Shown here piece after piece: positions 52,489-61,316 of a stretch of DNA of 64,000 nt. Below the pieces are notes generated by a model. The model had not been told where the DNA came from. It did no database searches and saw only the letters and a list, made by a program, of their open reading frames with translations. Both the position numbers and the translations under genes were made by a program. Position 1 is the stretch's first letter. Every line of letters begins with the position of its first letter. Source of the stretch: Terriglobia bacterium (GTDB lineage Bacteria > Acidobacteriota > Terriglobia > Acidiferrales > UBA7541); NCBI GenBank assembly GCA_020072785.1, contig JAIQGG010000001.1:186001-250000 (forward strand). The letters are read 5' to 3'.

Positions 52489-53766
52489 CTAAATCACCGC
52501 CGGAATCCGTTCAATCCCCATATACGGGCGTAAGACCTCCGGAATCACGATGGACCCGTCGGCCTGCTGGTAGTTTTCCACCACCGCGATCCACGTGCGT
52601 CCCACGGCCAGCCCCGAGCCGTTCAGCGTGTGCACGAACTCGCTTTTTCCGCCGCCCTTGGGCTTGTAGCGGATGCCCGCGCGCCGCGCCTGGAACGCCT
52701 CGCAGTTCGAGCACGACGAAATCTCGCGGAATTCCCTGCTCGACGGCAACCACACTTCGATGTCGTAGGTCTTGGCCGAGGCAAACCCCATGTCCCCGGA
52801 GCACAGCAGCACGGTGCGGTAGTGCAGCCCCAGCTTCTGCAGAATCGTCTCCGCGTTGCGCACCAGCGCTTCGTGTTCCTCGTAGCTTTTCTCCGGCTGC
52901 GTGAACTTGAACAGCTCCACCTTCTGGAACTGGTGCTGCCGCAGGATCCCGCGGGTGTCCTTGCCCGCCGCGCCGGCTTCCGAGCGGAAGCAGGACGTCC
53001 AGGCGGTCACGCGGATGGGCAGTTGCTCCTCGGGCAGGGTCTCGTCGCGGTATAGGTTGTGCAGCTCCACTTCCGAAGTCGGCGTCAGCCAGTAATCGGT
53101 ATCCTGCAGCTTGAAGAGTTCCGCGGCAAACTTCGGCAGTTGCCCCGCGGCCATCAGCGACGCCGTATTCACCACAAACGGCGGCAGGATCTCCGTGTAG
53201 CCGTGCTCCCGCGTATGCACGTCCAGGAAGAAATTAGCCAGCGCCCGCTCCAGCCGCGCTCCCCAGCCCTTGTATACCGCAAAGCGCGCCCCGGTCATCT
53301 TCGTCGCCGCCGGCAGGTCCAGAATCCCCGCGCGCTCGCCCACTTCCCAGTGCGGCCGCGGCGAGAAATCGAACTTCGGCGCGCTGCCCCAGCGCCGCAC
53401 TTCCTGGTTGTCCGCCGCGCTCGTTCCCGCCGGCACCGAGCTGTGCGGCACGTTGGGTATCGTCAGCAGCAGCTCGCGTTGCGTGGCGTCCAGATTGGTG
53501 ATCCGCTCGTCCGCCTGCTTGATGCGCTCGGAGACCACCTTCATCTCCGCGATCCGCGCGTCCGCGTTCTGCTTGTCCTTCTTCAACCGCGCAATCTCTT
53601 CGCTGGCCTTGTTGCGCTGCGCCTTCAGCTGCTCCGTCGCGGTGATCAGCTCGCGCCGCTCGCGGTCCAGTCCCCGGAACCCTTCGAGGTCCAGCGTGAT
53701 CCCGCGGCGCTTCGCCATCTCCGCGTACAGGTCCAGATGTTCCCGGAAATAACTCAGATCATGCAT
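52489..53766 (-). CDS. serS: Seryl-tRNA synthetase
   Basis: A 425-residue class II synthetase from the ATG at 53766 ([17 protein letters not shown]). The N-terminal coiled-coil arm that contacts tRNA is at about 25-110 ('[27 protein letters not shown]'). Then come '[24 protein letters not shown]', motif 2 '[32 protein letters not shown]' (about 258-289) and motif 3 '[22 protein letters not shown]' (about 378-399). It charges tRNA-Ser and, with SelB in the same genome, would also charge tRNA-Sec. An earlier in-frame start (53787) is less likely. The upstream 800 bases contain no gene. Confidence 0.95.
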   Translation of the reverse strand: MHDLSYFREHLDLYAEMAKRRGITLDLEGFRGLDRERRELITATEQLKAQRNKASEEIARLKKDKQNADARIAEMKVVSERIKQADERITNLDATQRELLLTIPNVPHSSVPAGTSAADNQEVRRWGSAPKFDFSPRPHWEVGERAGILDLPAATKMTGARFAVYKGWGARLERALANFFLDVHTREHGYTEILPPFVVNTASLMAAGQLPKFAAELFKLQDTDYWLTPTSEVELHNLYRDETLPEEQLPIRVTAWTSCFRSEAGAAGKDTRGILRQHQFQKVELFKFTQPEKSYEEHEALVRNAETILQKLGLHYRTVLLCSGDMGFASAKTYDIEVWLPSSREFREISSCSNCEAFQARRAGIRYKPKGGGKSEFVHTLNGSGLAVGRTWIAVVENYQQADGSIVIPEVLRPYMGIERIPAVI

Positions 53767-54028
53767 GGTCCTAGGAGAATACCGCAAAGCGCTTGGCCGT
53801 TGTAGCGCCGGGCGAAACCTGCTTCGACCGCGGGGGGAGCTGGGCGCGGAAAATGTCCACAGGGACCAAGGTACTACTCAAAAGTACTCCCGCGAATGAA
53901 CCACCGGGACTATAGCCCGCGCAAGGGCCCTCAAGCAGAATCATCTCGTGATCGGAAGCTGAGCGAGCCCGCAAGGGCGCGCCGGCGCCGGTCATGAATC
54001 AGGATACCCTCCATCACCCCACGCCCCG

Positions 54029-54059
54029 AGCGGCCGGCACCCCCACCGGCCGCTCTTTT
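54029..54059 (+). terminator. Terminator-like hairpin in the gene-free stretch 53767-54568
   Basis: A 10-bp stem (GAGCGGCCGG/CCGGCCGCTC) with loop CACCCCC is followed by TTTT. No plus-strand gene ends here, so it may end an unannotated small transcript. The stretch 53767-54568 shows no other convincing gene. Confidence 0.5.
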
Positions 54060-54177
54060 CTTGGCCCCACACCCTGGCCACCTTCGCGCACTACCTCCGT
54101 TCGATGGTCCAGCCTTCTTGGTCCGAGATGAGGAATCAGGCAGGCAGGCGCCGGGACCGCAAAAGCCCCGGGAAATG

Positions 54178-54207
54178 AAAAAGGGGGCCGGTGCGGGCCC
54201 CCTTTTT
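54178..54207. terminator. Bidirectional terminator-like hairpin
   Basis: A 12-bp stem made of AAAAAGGGGGCC and its complement ending in TTTTT, with loop GGTGCG. It is symmetric and could end transcripts from both sides, for example the TonB-domain gene on minus and a small plus-strand RNA. Confidence 0.65.
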
Positions 54208-54568
54208 AGCTCTTGGTCCCCAGAACCGCGATCCAGTCGAGGTCGGATGCGGCCACCCCGGGAAGCCAATCTTATGTTAGTTGTCGCTAAAGAAGTGCAA
54301 GCCGCATGCCACTATCACGGGGAACACTGGGAAAACGCAACTCACTGAATATGCACGGCATAAGGATTTCTCAGGCGCTATTTTCTGGCCCTAGGCACTT
54401 CCAATATACAAATTCTCACAGACTTCTCTCATCTGGCTCCATTCTTTGGGAGAAACAGCTCCGCAAGGCGGAAGGAAAACCTTGACTGTCCTCCTCGGCG
54501 GAACACCGAGCAGCCAGAACTGTCGGAAAAGCTGCGTCCGGAGGAGCACCCATGGGCCCTGCTTACCT

Positions 54569-55480
54569 CTAGTAATTGAGCGAAAAAATCACATCAATTG
54601 TCGTTTCCACTTCCACCGGCTGGCCTTCGAGGAGCGTTGGCGAATAGCGCCACTGCCGCACTGCCCGCATCGCCTCCTGGGCTAGAGAACAGTAGCCCGT
54701 TGCCACACGTAACATGTGGATGGACCCGTCCTTGCCGATGATGGCGAAGAGCTTCACCGTGCCCTGCAGGCGTTCCCGCCGCGCTTTCTCGGGGTACAGC
54801 GGCTGGATGCGCTGCAGGATCTTCGCCGCTGTTGCATTTCCGCCCATGCGAATCCGCTTTTCCTCAGTTTCGCTCGAAACCTTCTTTCGTGTGTCAGAAA
54901 ACGATTCCGGGGGATGCAGGTTCCCGGCAAAGCGGAACCCGCCTTCCACGTAAACGATGGCCCACATGCGATAAAACCGTTCCCCCTTGAAAAATCGCAG
55001 CTCATACAGCGGCACCGCCTTCTGGCGCATCACCATCACCGGATAGATGAGCTCTCCTGCGTCGTCGTCGCAGGAAGCTTCGTGCTTCCGTGCCACCACG
55101 GACGTGGCTTTCTTCTCCCCCATCTTGCGAAACATCCCGCTGAGATCCCCCTCCAGCCGCAGCCGGCCTTGCTGATACTCCTGGAACATCGGCCCGCCGT
55201 CCTCGCCAAACGTCTCTCGATACCATTCTTCCGGTACCGGCTGCGCCAGGCTGCTCACCAGCGCGCCGTACTGCGCGGCGTCTCCGTCCTTGGCGGCGCG
55301 GAAAATATCCTTCACCAGTTTTTCCAGTCCCCCCGCGTTGTCCGGATAGCTGGGCAACGCTGCGGTGGCTGCCGGAGCGCTCGCCGCGGCCGCTTGCGCG
55401 CGCAATTCCACGCACGACGCCGCGAGCAGCACGCCCAGCAGCAGAAACACACTTCTCTTAGTGAGGAAACTGTTTAACAC
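54569..55480 (-). CDS. Secreted protein with C-terminal TonB domain
   Basis: A 303-residue protein with signal peptide (VFLLLGVLLAASCVELRA). The middle (about 50-200) is a globular domain of unrecognised family ('LEKLVKDIFRAAKDGDAAQYGALVSSL', 'RFYRMWAIVYVEGGFRFAGNLHPPE'). The C-terminal TonB domain is at about 215-300: 'ILQRIQPLYPEKARRERLQGTVKLFAIIGKDGSIHMLRVATGYCSLAQEAMRAVRQWRYSPTLLEGQPVEVETTIDVIF', with the family's Tyr-Pro, Gly-x-V and Arg-x-W-x-Tyr pattern. It lacks a membrane-spanning linker, so it is unlikely to be a standard energy transducer. It is 48 bases upstream of no gene; glmM lies on the same strand 48 bases before it. Confidence 0.8.
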   Translation of the reverse strand: MLNSFLTKRSVFLLLGVLLAASCVELRAQAAAASAPAATAALPSYPDNAGGLEKLVKDIFRAAKDGDAAQYGALVSSLAQPVPEEWYRETFGEDGGPMFQEYQQGRLRLEGDLSGMFRKMGEKKATSVVARKHEASCDDDAGELIYPVMVMRQKAVPLYELRFFKGERFYRMWAIVYVEGGFRFAGNLHPPESFSDTRKKVSSETEEKRIRMGGNATAAKILQRIQPLYPEKARRERLQGTVKLFAIIGKDGSIHMLRVATGYCSLAQEAMRAVRQWRYSPTLLEGQPVEVETTIDVIFSLNY

Positions 55481-55528
55481 CCCGCTATGTTATGCAGAAA
55501 GACACTGCAGGCAAGCAAAAAGTGCGGC

Positions 55529-56872
55529 TCAGGCCCCGATGGCCGCGCGCAGCGCCGCGGCCACCCGCTCGCTGTAGCGCTTCACGTCCGCTTCGTGTTC
55601 CGCTTCGACCATCACCCGGGCCAGCGGTTCCGTGCCCGAGTAGCGCAGCACGATGCGCCCGTTTTCTCCCAGGGCTTTCTGCGCTTCGTCCAGCGCCCGC
55701 GCCACTTCCGGCAGCGACTCCAGCGGCGGCTTCGTGCGCACCTTCACGTTCACGATCTTCTGCGGATACTCCTTCAGCCCCGCCACCAGCGCCTCCAGCG
55801 GGCCGTGCAGCGCCACCAGCGAAGCCATCTTCACCGCCGTCAGCAGGCCGTCGCCCGCCGGCGAATCCTCCAGAAAGATCACGTGCCCGGACTGCTCCCC
55901 GCCCAGCACGCTCCCGCTGCGCAGCATCTCTTCCAGCACGTAGCGGTCGCCCACGTCCGTGCGCGCCAGCGCGATGCCCTCCGCCGCCAGCACGCGCTCC
56001 AGGCCCAGGTTGGTCATCGAGGTGCCCACGACGCGCGGGCCCTTCAGCCGCCCCTGCGCCTTCAGGTAGCGCGCCGCCGCCAGCAGCACGCCGTCGCCGT
56101 TCACCACCTGCCCCCCCGCGGTGACAAACAGCGCGCGGTCCGCATCCCCGTCAAAAGCCATGCCCAGCGCCGCGCGCTCCGCCACCACGCGCTGCTGCAA
56201 GCCCTCCAGATGCAGCGACCCGCAGCCCGCGTTGATGTTGCGCCCGTCCGGCGCCACATTCATCGTCACCACCTCCGCGCCCAGCGCTCGGAACAGCTCC
56301 GGCCCCAGCCGGTAGGCCGCGCCGTGCGCGCCATCCAGTACCACCCGCAGCCCCGCCAGCTTGGCCCCCGGCAGCGCGCAGCCGCGGAGAAATTTCAGGT
56401 AGTCCGCATCCAGCGTTTCGTCGGCCGCCAGCTGCGGCGGATTCGCGGGCGCCGCCGCGCCGCGCAGGCGCAGAATCTCCCCCTCCAGCTCCTCCTCGAA
56501 CGCATCCGGAAATTTCATGCCTGCGTGCGAGAACAGCTTTACGCCGTTGTCGTGGTAGGGATTGTGCGACGCGGAGATCACCACGCCGGCGCGGAAATCT
56601 TCCTGGCGCACCAGGCAGGCCACACCCGGCGTCGTGATCACTCCCGCGAACGCGGTCGTGGCTCCGGCTTCCGCCAGCCCCGCGGCCAGCACGGCCGCGA
56701 TGTGCGGCCCGGATTCCCGCGTATCCATGCCCAGGAGGACGCGCGGCGTATCGTGGTCCTGGCGCAGGGAAGCGCCCAGCGCGCGGCCGGTGGCGTAGAG
56801 CGTGGCGTCGTCCAGCGGCGGTGTTCCGGGGATGCCGCGAATTCCGTCGGTACCGAAGAGTTGTTTGGCCAT
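55529..56872 (-). CDS. glmM: Phosphoglucosamine mutase
   Basis: A 447-residue alpha-phosphohexomutase from the ATG at 56872 (MAKQLFGTDGIRG). Hallmarks are 'FGTDGIRG' (about 6-13), the phosphoserine loop 'VVISASHNPYHDNGVK' with Ser102, the metal loop 'MAFDGDADRALF' (about 236-247) and the phosphate-binding 'VLRYSGTEPLARVMVEA' near the C-terminus. It converts glucosamine-6-phosphate to glucosamine-1-phosphate for UDP-GlcNAc, peptidoglycan and lipopolysaccharide. A frame open to 57172 is only an extension. It diverges from the AI-2E-family transporter. Confidence 0.95.
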   Translation of the reverse strand: MAKQLFGTDGIRGIPGTPPLDDATLYATGRALGASLRQDHDTPRVLLGMDTRESGPHIAAVLAAGLAEAGATTAFAGVITTPGVACLVRQEDFRAGVVISASHNPYHDNGVKLFSHAGMKFPDAFEEELEGEILRLRGAAAPANPPQLAADETLDADYLKFLRGCALPGAKLAGLRVVLDGAHGAAYRLGPELFRALGAEVVTMNVAPDGRNINAGCGSLHLEGLQQRVVAERAALGMAFDGDADRALFVTAGGQVVNGDGVLLAAARYLKAQGRLKGPRVVGTSMTNLGLERVLAAEGIALARTDVGDRYVLEEMLRSGSVLGGEQSGHVIFLEDSPAGDGLLTAVKMASLVALHGPLEALVAGLKEYPQKIVNVKVRTKPPLESLPEVARALDEAQKALGENGRIVLRYSGTEPLARVMVEAEHEADVKRYSERVAAALRAAIGA

Positions 56873-57089
56873 GAGTCCATCGCGGCGAAAGCCTGCACCG
56901 CACGACGCAAAATCACGCGCAAAACGCAGTCTAGCACAGCCCTCCGCGCGGAGTCCGCGCCCCCCGCTCCTGTTCCGCGCCTGGCAATGCCCTGCGCATG
57001 CGCCGGTGTTCCCGTTATCGAAACTGCACGCGCCTCCGCACTCTCCGTGTCCTGCGCTTTGTGCTATTTTGATTCGCAGAGGAGTGTTC

Positions 57090-58163
57090 TTGTCTGCGAG
57101 CAGTCCACGTCCGGATATTGTCCGTTTGGCGGGATCCACCTTCAGCCAGCGCGTCATGGCGGGGGCCATCATCCTGCTCTTCTGCTATTACGCCGCGGGC
57201 GTGGTCATCACCGTCCTGCTTTCCGTGCTCCTCGCCTACTTTCTCGATCCGGCCGTCGAGATGCTCGAACGCCTGCGCCTGCCGCGCACCCTGGGCGCGC
57301 TGCTCATGGTGCTGGTTCTCATCGCCGTCCTCTTCGGCGCCGGCTACGCCATCTGGCTGCGCGCCGCCGATTTCGCCGACAACTGGCCGCGCTACAGCGG
57401 CGTCCTCAGGCAGGCCGCCCGCGCCATTGACAGCCGCATCGAGCGCCTCGAAGGCGGTGTCTCGGAAATCTCCGAGGCCCCGGCTCCGCCGCGGGCGGCT
57501 CCCGCCGTGGCGCAGGGGCCCGGAATCGTGCACACGCTCTTGTTGCGCGGCGCCAATTCGCTCTACGCCCTCTTTCTCGAAGCCACCTTTGTGCCCTTTC
57601 TCGTCTTTTTCATGCTCGCCGCCAAGCGCGAGGTCTGGCACGGCACCCTCCAGCTCTTCCCGCTTTCCCGCCGCACCCAGGTAAAGGAAACCCTCGAGGA
57701 TCTCCGCGAGGTGCTGCGCAGCTACCTCGCCGGCATGACCGTGGTGACCCTGGTGGTCGTCGCCGTCAGCTCGCTCTTCTTCTGGATGATGGGCCTGGAC
57801 TACCCGCTCCTCGCCGGCATCGTCTCCGGCATCTTCAACATGGTGCCCTATCTCGGCGCCGTCCTCGCCTGGGTGCCTCCGATGGTCATCGGCCTGGCCA
57901 AGTGGCACTCGGTCGCACCCTTTTTGCTGATCGCCGGCGTGCTCACCACCTTCCACGTTCTGGCCATCAACCTTCTCGCGCCGGAGCTGGTTGGCCGCCG
58001 CGTGCGCCTCAACGCCGTGGCCATCACCGTTGCGCTCCTTTTCTGGGGCTGGGTGTGGGGCGCCATGGGTCTGGTGCTGGCCATTCCCATCACCGCCACG
58101 CTGCGCGTCATCTGCGACCACACCGAATCGTGGAAGCCCATCGGCCGCTGGCTCAGCGCCTGA
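57090..58163 (+). CDS. AI-2E family transporter (PerM-like membrane protein)
   Basis: A 357-residue protein from a TTG start at 57090, chosen because AGGAG lies exactly five bases upstream; an in-frame GTG at 57084 overlaps that site. About eight hydrophobic segments follow in the family order: two at the N-terminus ('AGAIILLFCYYAAGVVITVLLSVLLAYFLDPAVEMLERL'), then 'LYALFLEATFVPFLVFFML', 'YLAGMTVVTLVVVAVSSLFFWMMGLDYPLLAGIVSGIFNMVPYLGAV' and 'LNAVAITVALLFWGWVWGAMGLVLAIPI'. The 'G-x-x-N-x-x-P-Y-x-G' motif is diagnostic. Substrates vary in this family and none can be assigned. Confidence 0.92.
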   Translation: MSASSPRPDIVRLAGSTFSQRVMAGAIILLFCYYAAGVVITVLLSVLLAYFLDPAVEMLERLRLPRTLGALLMVLVLIAVLFGAGYAIWLRAADFADNWPRYSGVLRQAARAIDSRIERLEGGVSEISEAPAPPRAAPAVAQGPGIVHTLLLRGANSLYALFLEATFVPFLVFFMLAAKREVWHGTLQLFPLSRRTQVKETLEDLREVLRSYLAGMTVVTLVVVAVSSLFFWMMGLDYPLLAGIVSGIFNMVPYLGAVLAWVPPMVIGLAKWHSVAPFLLIAGVLTTFHVLAINLLAPELVGRRVRLNAVAITVALLFWGWVWGAMGLVLAIPITATLRVICDHTESWKPIGRWLSA

Positions 58164-58251
58164 ACCTTTTGCCGGACCGCGCGGCGCCGCGCCTGCCCCC
58201 TTGACAGCCGGCCTCCGCCTTCCCGTCAAGTCCGCACTGCAGAGAGGTCCT

Positions 58252-59205
58252 ATGAAGCGTCATGGATTGCTCATCCTGGTTTTGGCCGCAGCGGCGGCGC
58301 TGTTTTTCTCCCCGGTGGCGCAGGCCTGGGGTTGCAAAGGCCATCAGACCGTCGCCCTGCTGGCGGAGAAGCACCTGACCCCGGCGGCGAAGCAGATGTT
58401 CGTCGCGCTGCTGCAAAACAATCCAGTGGACCCCAAGCTCAAGCGCTTCTGCGGCGGCGAAGCGGCGGACGACTTTGCCGACGCCGCTACCTGGGCCGAC
58501 GACGTGCGCACTCTCCACCCGGAAACCGCCCCTTGGCACTTCCTGGACATTCCCCGCGGCGCGCCCCGCGGCGCGCTGACTCCGTTCTGCGGCGCCGCGG
58601 GCTGCGTGACCCAGGCCATCGAACAGCAGCTCGCCATCCTCAAGGACAAGACGGCCGCTTCCGCGCAGCGCGCCGAGGCGCTGCGCTTTCTCATCCATTT
58701 TGTCGGCGACCTCCATCAGCCGCTGCACACCACGACCAATGGCGATCGCGGTGGAAACTGCGTCCCCATCCGCTATTTTCACAGGATCCCGCACCTGAAC
58801 GGCTCATCCTATGAGCCCAATCTGCATCACCTCTGGGACACGGAAATTCTGGAGCGCCAAGCCGCCGGCGCGGATCCCGCGGAGATCGCCGATTCCCTGG
58901 AAGCCAGCTTTGCCAGCAAGATTCCGAATTGGCAGCAGGCCAGGATGCACCTCGAGGACTGGGCCTGGGAAGGTCACCAGCACGCCGAGGAAACCGCCTA
59001 CGGCGCGCTGGCCAAGAAGATCGCCGTGGAGCCTAACGTCGCCGTCAACACCTGTGCCGACAACCACAATATCGGCGCGCGGATGCTCCACAAGCACATC
59101 GTCGCCGGGCCGACCTATCAGAACCAAGCCGCAGCCGTGGTGGAGGAGAGCCTGGCGCAGGCCGGCATCCGCCTGGCAATGATTCTCAACGAGGCGGCGA
59201 AGTAG
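58252..59205 (+). CDS. S1/P1 nuclease
   Basis: A 317-residue secreted nuclease with GAGAGG four bases before the ATG. The signal peptide ends AQA, making Trp26 the likely first mature residue (WGCKGHQTVALLAEKHL), as in S1/P1 nucleases where the N-terminal Trp binds zinc. Further ligands appear in 'DAATWADDVR', 'WHFLDIP', 'FLIHFVGDLHQPLHTTTNGDRGGN' and 'NLHHLWDTEIL'. It should cleave single-stranded nucleic acid in the periplasm or outside. Its last 20 bases overlap the end of the convergent cytochrome gene. Confidence 0.9.
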   Translation: MKRHGLLILVLAAAAALFFSPVAQAWGCKGHQTVALLAEKHLTPAAKQMFVALLQNNPVDPKLKRFCGGEAADDFADAATWADDVRTLHPETAPWHFLDIPRGAPRGALTPFCGAAGCVTQAIEQQLAILKDKTAASAQRAEALRFLIHFVGDLHQPLHTTTNGDRGGNCVPIRYFHRIPHLNGSSYEPNLHHLWDTEILERQAAGADPAEIADSLEASFASKIPNWQQARMHLEDWAWEGHQHAEETAYGALAKKIAVEPNVAVNTCADNHNIGARMLHKHIVAGPTYQNQAAAVVEESLAQAGIRLAMILNEAAK

Positions 59206-59635
59206 GGCTGGCGTTCGCCGCCGTCCCCAGCGATTGCACATAGCTCACCAGCTGCCAGCGCTGCGCCTCCGGCAGCTTCGACCACACCGGCATTCCGCGG
59301 CGTACCACGCCGTTGGTCAGCACCCAGAACAGCGCGCCGGGCGCCGCCTTCTGCACCGCTTGGGCGCGCAAGCTCGGCGCTTTCGGACTTCCCGCCGCGT
59401 CTTCCCCGTGACATTCCGCGCAATGCCGCTCGAATAATTTCCTTCCCGCGGCGGGCGCTTCGGCGTCGCGCTCCAGCGGGTTTCTGCGGTTGCGCGCCTT
59501 TTCCGGCGCCTGCGCCAGTTCCGCATAGGAAGATTCTTTCTTCGCCTCTCCGCCGCTCTTTTCCTTTTCCTTCTGCGCCAGAGCGGGGCCCAGGAAAAGC
59601 AGCCAAATCCCCAGCGCGATTCCCGCGCTCTTCAT
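59186..59635 (-). CDS. c-type cytochrome, single heme
   Basis: A 149-residue protein from the ATG at 59635 with a signal peptide (IALGIWLLFLGPALA). A charged linker (KEKEKSGGEAKKESS) leads to one cytochrome c domain: heme site 'FERHCAECHGEDAAG' (Cys-x-x-Cys-His, about residues 70-84) and the axial-ligand region 'RRGMPVWSKLPEAQRWQLVSYVQSL' with Met near 116. It should carry electrons in the periplasm. The ATG overlaps the stop of the upstream outer-membrane-type gene (ATGA), so they are coupled. The end overlaps the S1/P1 nuclease gene by 20 bases. Confidence 0.88.
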   Translation of the reverse strand: MKSAGIALGIWLLFLGPALAQKEKEKSGGEAKKESSYAELAQAPEKARNRRNPLERDAEAPAAGRKLFERHCAECHGEDAAGSPKAPSLRAQAVQKAAPGALFWVLTNGVVRRGMPVWSKLPEAQRWQLVSYVQSLGTAANASPTSPPR

Positions 59636-60522
59636 CGCCGCCCTCCCAGCATCCGCCGCATCGCCGCACCGAACCCCGCAAACTCCCGCGAAACGCTCCA
59701 GCGCAGCAGAAACCGCTGGCCGTTCCCGTTCAATCCAAAACCCGGCGAAACGCGCAGCGTCATCCCGCTGGGCAGATTCCACGCCACCACCGGCGCCAGG
59801 TAGTGCGCCGTGTCCCCCAGGCCGAAGCTGTGGCGGTCGCCCAGCCCTCCGTACATCTCCACCCCCGCGACGAAATTCTCCCGGCACAGCGTGCACCGCT
59901 GCGCCGAGGCCTTCAGTGTCAGCGGCCGGCTGACCCCCAGGGCGTAGCCGAACTCCCACGGCGAGTTGTTGATGTTTTTTACCGCCAGCACGTTCTCGGA
60001 GAGGTTCCAGCCCTTCCAATTGCTGGAAAGGATCAGCTTGAGTTCGAATTCCCGCTCGCGTTCCTGCCGCAGCACGCTGTTGCTTTCCGCCTGGTCGGCC
60101 GCGCCGTCATGCCCCACGACCTCCTTCAGGATCTTGTCCGCGCCGTTCACGTTTTCGAACTCTACGTACAGCAGCGGATTGATCCAGTGTTCCCGCCGCA
60201 GCGGGCGGAAGCGGTTCTCCCAGCGGACCCCGGTGAAGATCGTGCTGTCCCGGAAGGTGCTCTGCCCGTCGAGATACAGCTCCGTGGTCCACCACCCGGT
60301 CACCCCGTATTCCAGTTCCCCCCAGTAGGAGACGAAATCGTTGCCCGCGCGCTGCTTGCCGAAAGTCGAATTGACCGCCACTTCCAGGTTCCCCGGCTCT
60401 TCCAGATAGTGATCGTAAGCGACGAAATAGGGGCGTTCCTGCGCGGAGAGCGCAGGTCCGAGCAGGAGCAGGAGGACGAGGGCAGGAAGTGCCCGGAAAA
60501 AAGCGGAGAAATAAGTAGGCAT
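59632..60522 (-). CDS. Secreted beta-barrel-like protein paired with a cytochrome
   Basis: A 296-residue protein from the ATG at 60522 with a signal peptide (FFRALPALVLLLLLGPALSA). The rest has the alternating pattern of an outer-membrane barrel: 'LEVAVNSTFGKQRAGNDFVSYWGELEYGVTGWWTTELYLDGQ', 'HWINPLLYVEFENV', 'EFELKLILSSNWKGWNLSENVLAVKNI', 'FGYALGVSRPLTLK', 'AGVEMYGGLGDRHSF'. It includes one Cys-x-x-Cys (RCTLCREN), unusual for a barrel. No family is recognised. Translational coupling to the cytochrome suggests a shared electron-transfer or redox role, which is an inference. Confidence 0.75.
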   Translation of the reverse strand: MPTYFSAFFRALPALVLLLLLGPALSAQERPYFVAYDHYLEEPGNLEVAVNSTFGKQRAGNDFVSYWGELEYGVTGWWTTELYLDGQSTFRDSTIFTGVRWENRFRPLRREHWINPLLYVEFENVNGADKILKEVVGHDGAADQAESNSVLRQEREREFELKLILSSNWKGWNLSENVLAVKNINNSPWEFGYALGVSRPLTLKASAQRCTLCRENFVAGVEMYGGLGDRHSFGLGDTAHYLAPVVAWNLPSGMTLRVSPGFGLNGNGQRFLLRWSVSREFAGFGAAMRRMLGGRR

Positions 60523-60717
60523 AGGCTCTCTTTGCAAATGGTTTGCAACTGGAAAGACTCTAGCGCACCCTCCTTTCTATTTGCAACTCATTTTCAAGTA
60601 CCCCCCCTTGCCTTTCCCCTCCTCTCGGCCCCATCCTGTGTCTCTCTTCGCTGGCACGAAGAAGACGGGCCGCGCCGCTTTTTTCCTTGGCGCGCGACGC
60701 CATACGGATGGTGCGCC

Positions 60718-61191
60718 ATGAACAACGATTCGCTTCTGCTCCAGCTCCTCGACGAAGCCTATGAAAAGCGCGCCTGGCATGGCCCCAACCTCAAGCAGTC
60801 TCTGCGCGGCGTCACCGTGCAGCAGGCCGCCTGGCGTCCCGCTCCCGCTCGCCACAACATCTGGGAAGAGGCCCTGCACGCCGCCTACTGGAAATACGCC
60901 CTGCGCCGCAGGATCGAGGGCGGCCAGCGCGGCTCGTTCGCGCTGGCAGGCAGCAACTTTTTCCCCCGCCCGGAGCGGGGCCGCTGCACCGAAGCCGCCT
61001 GGCGGGCCGATCGGGAATTGCTGGAAAAAGAACACCGCGCCCTGCGTGCCGTGGTGGTCCGCGCGCTGCGCACCGCCCGCGCCTCCCGCTTCACCCGCCA
61101 GATCCTCGGCATCGCCTTCCACGACATCTACCATGCCGGACAGATTCGTCTCCTGCGCCGCCTGCAACAGCGCCGGAAAAGGGCCGCCTGA
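60718..61191 (+). CDS. DinB-like protein
   Basis: A 157-residue four-helix-bundle protein. The DinB family is indicated by 'LLDEAYEKRAWHGPNLKQSLRGVTVQQAAWRP' near the N-terminus and the C-terminal metal-site motif 'GIAFHDIYHAGQIRLLRRLQ' (about 133-152) with paired His. A further His is in 'RHNIWEEALHAAYW'. Such proteins are metal-dependent enzymes or thiol transferases of varied function. The ATG at 60718 is the first good start; the frame is open far upstream through non-coding sequence. Function is not assignable. Confidence 0.82.
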   Translation: MNNDSLLLQLLDEAYEKRAWHGPNLKQSLRGVTVQQAAWRPAPARHNIWEEALHAAYWKYALRRRIEGGQRGSFALAGSNFFPRPERGRCTEAAWRADRELLEKEHRALRAVVVRALRTARASRFTRQILGIAFHDIYHAGQIRLLRRLQQRRKRAA

Positions 61192-61316
61192 TCCGTCCGC
61201 CGCGCTTCGCGCCACGTTTGCCATCCGTTGACTTGCCCTGCGCCCGCGCCTAAGATGCCCCAGTCGGCGCGCGTTTTCCCTACCCTCGTTGCGCGCAGGC
61301 TCTTGCTGGTGTGGCC

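Noticed and set aside
53889-53908. A minus-strand segment upstream of serS resembling a T-box antiterminator (GGTGG then CGCGGG).
   Set aside because: The consensus middle does not match, no specifier stem or following terminator was found, and serS would need a Ser specifier.
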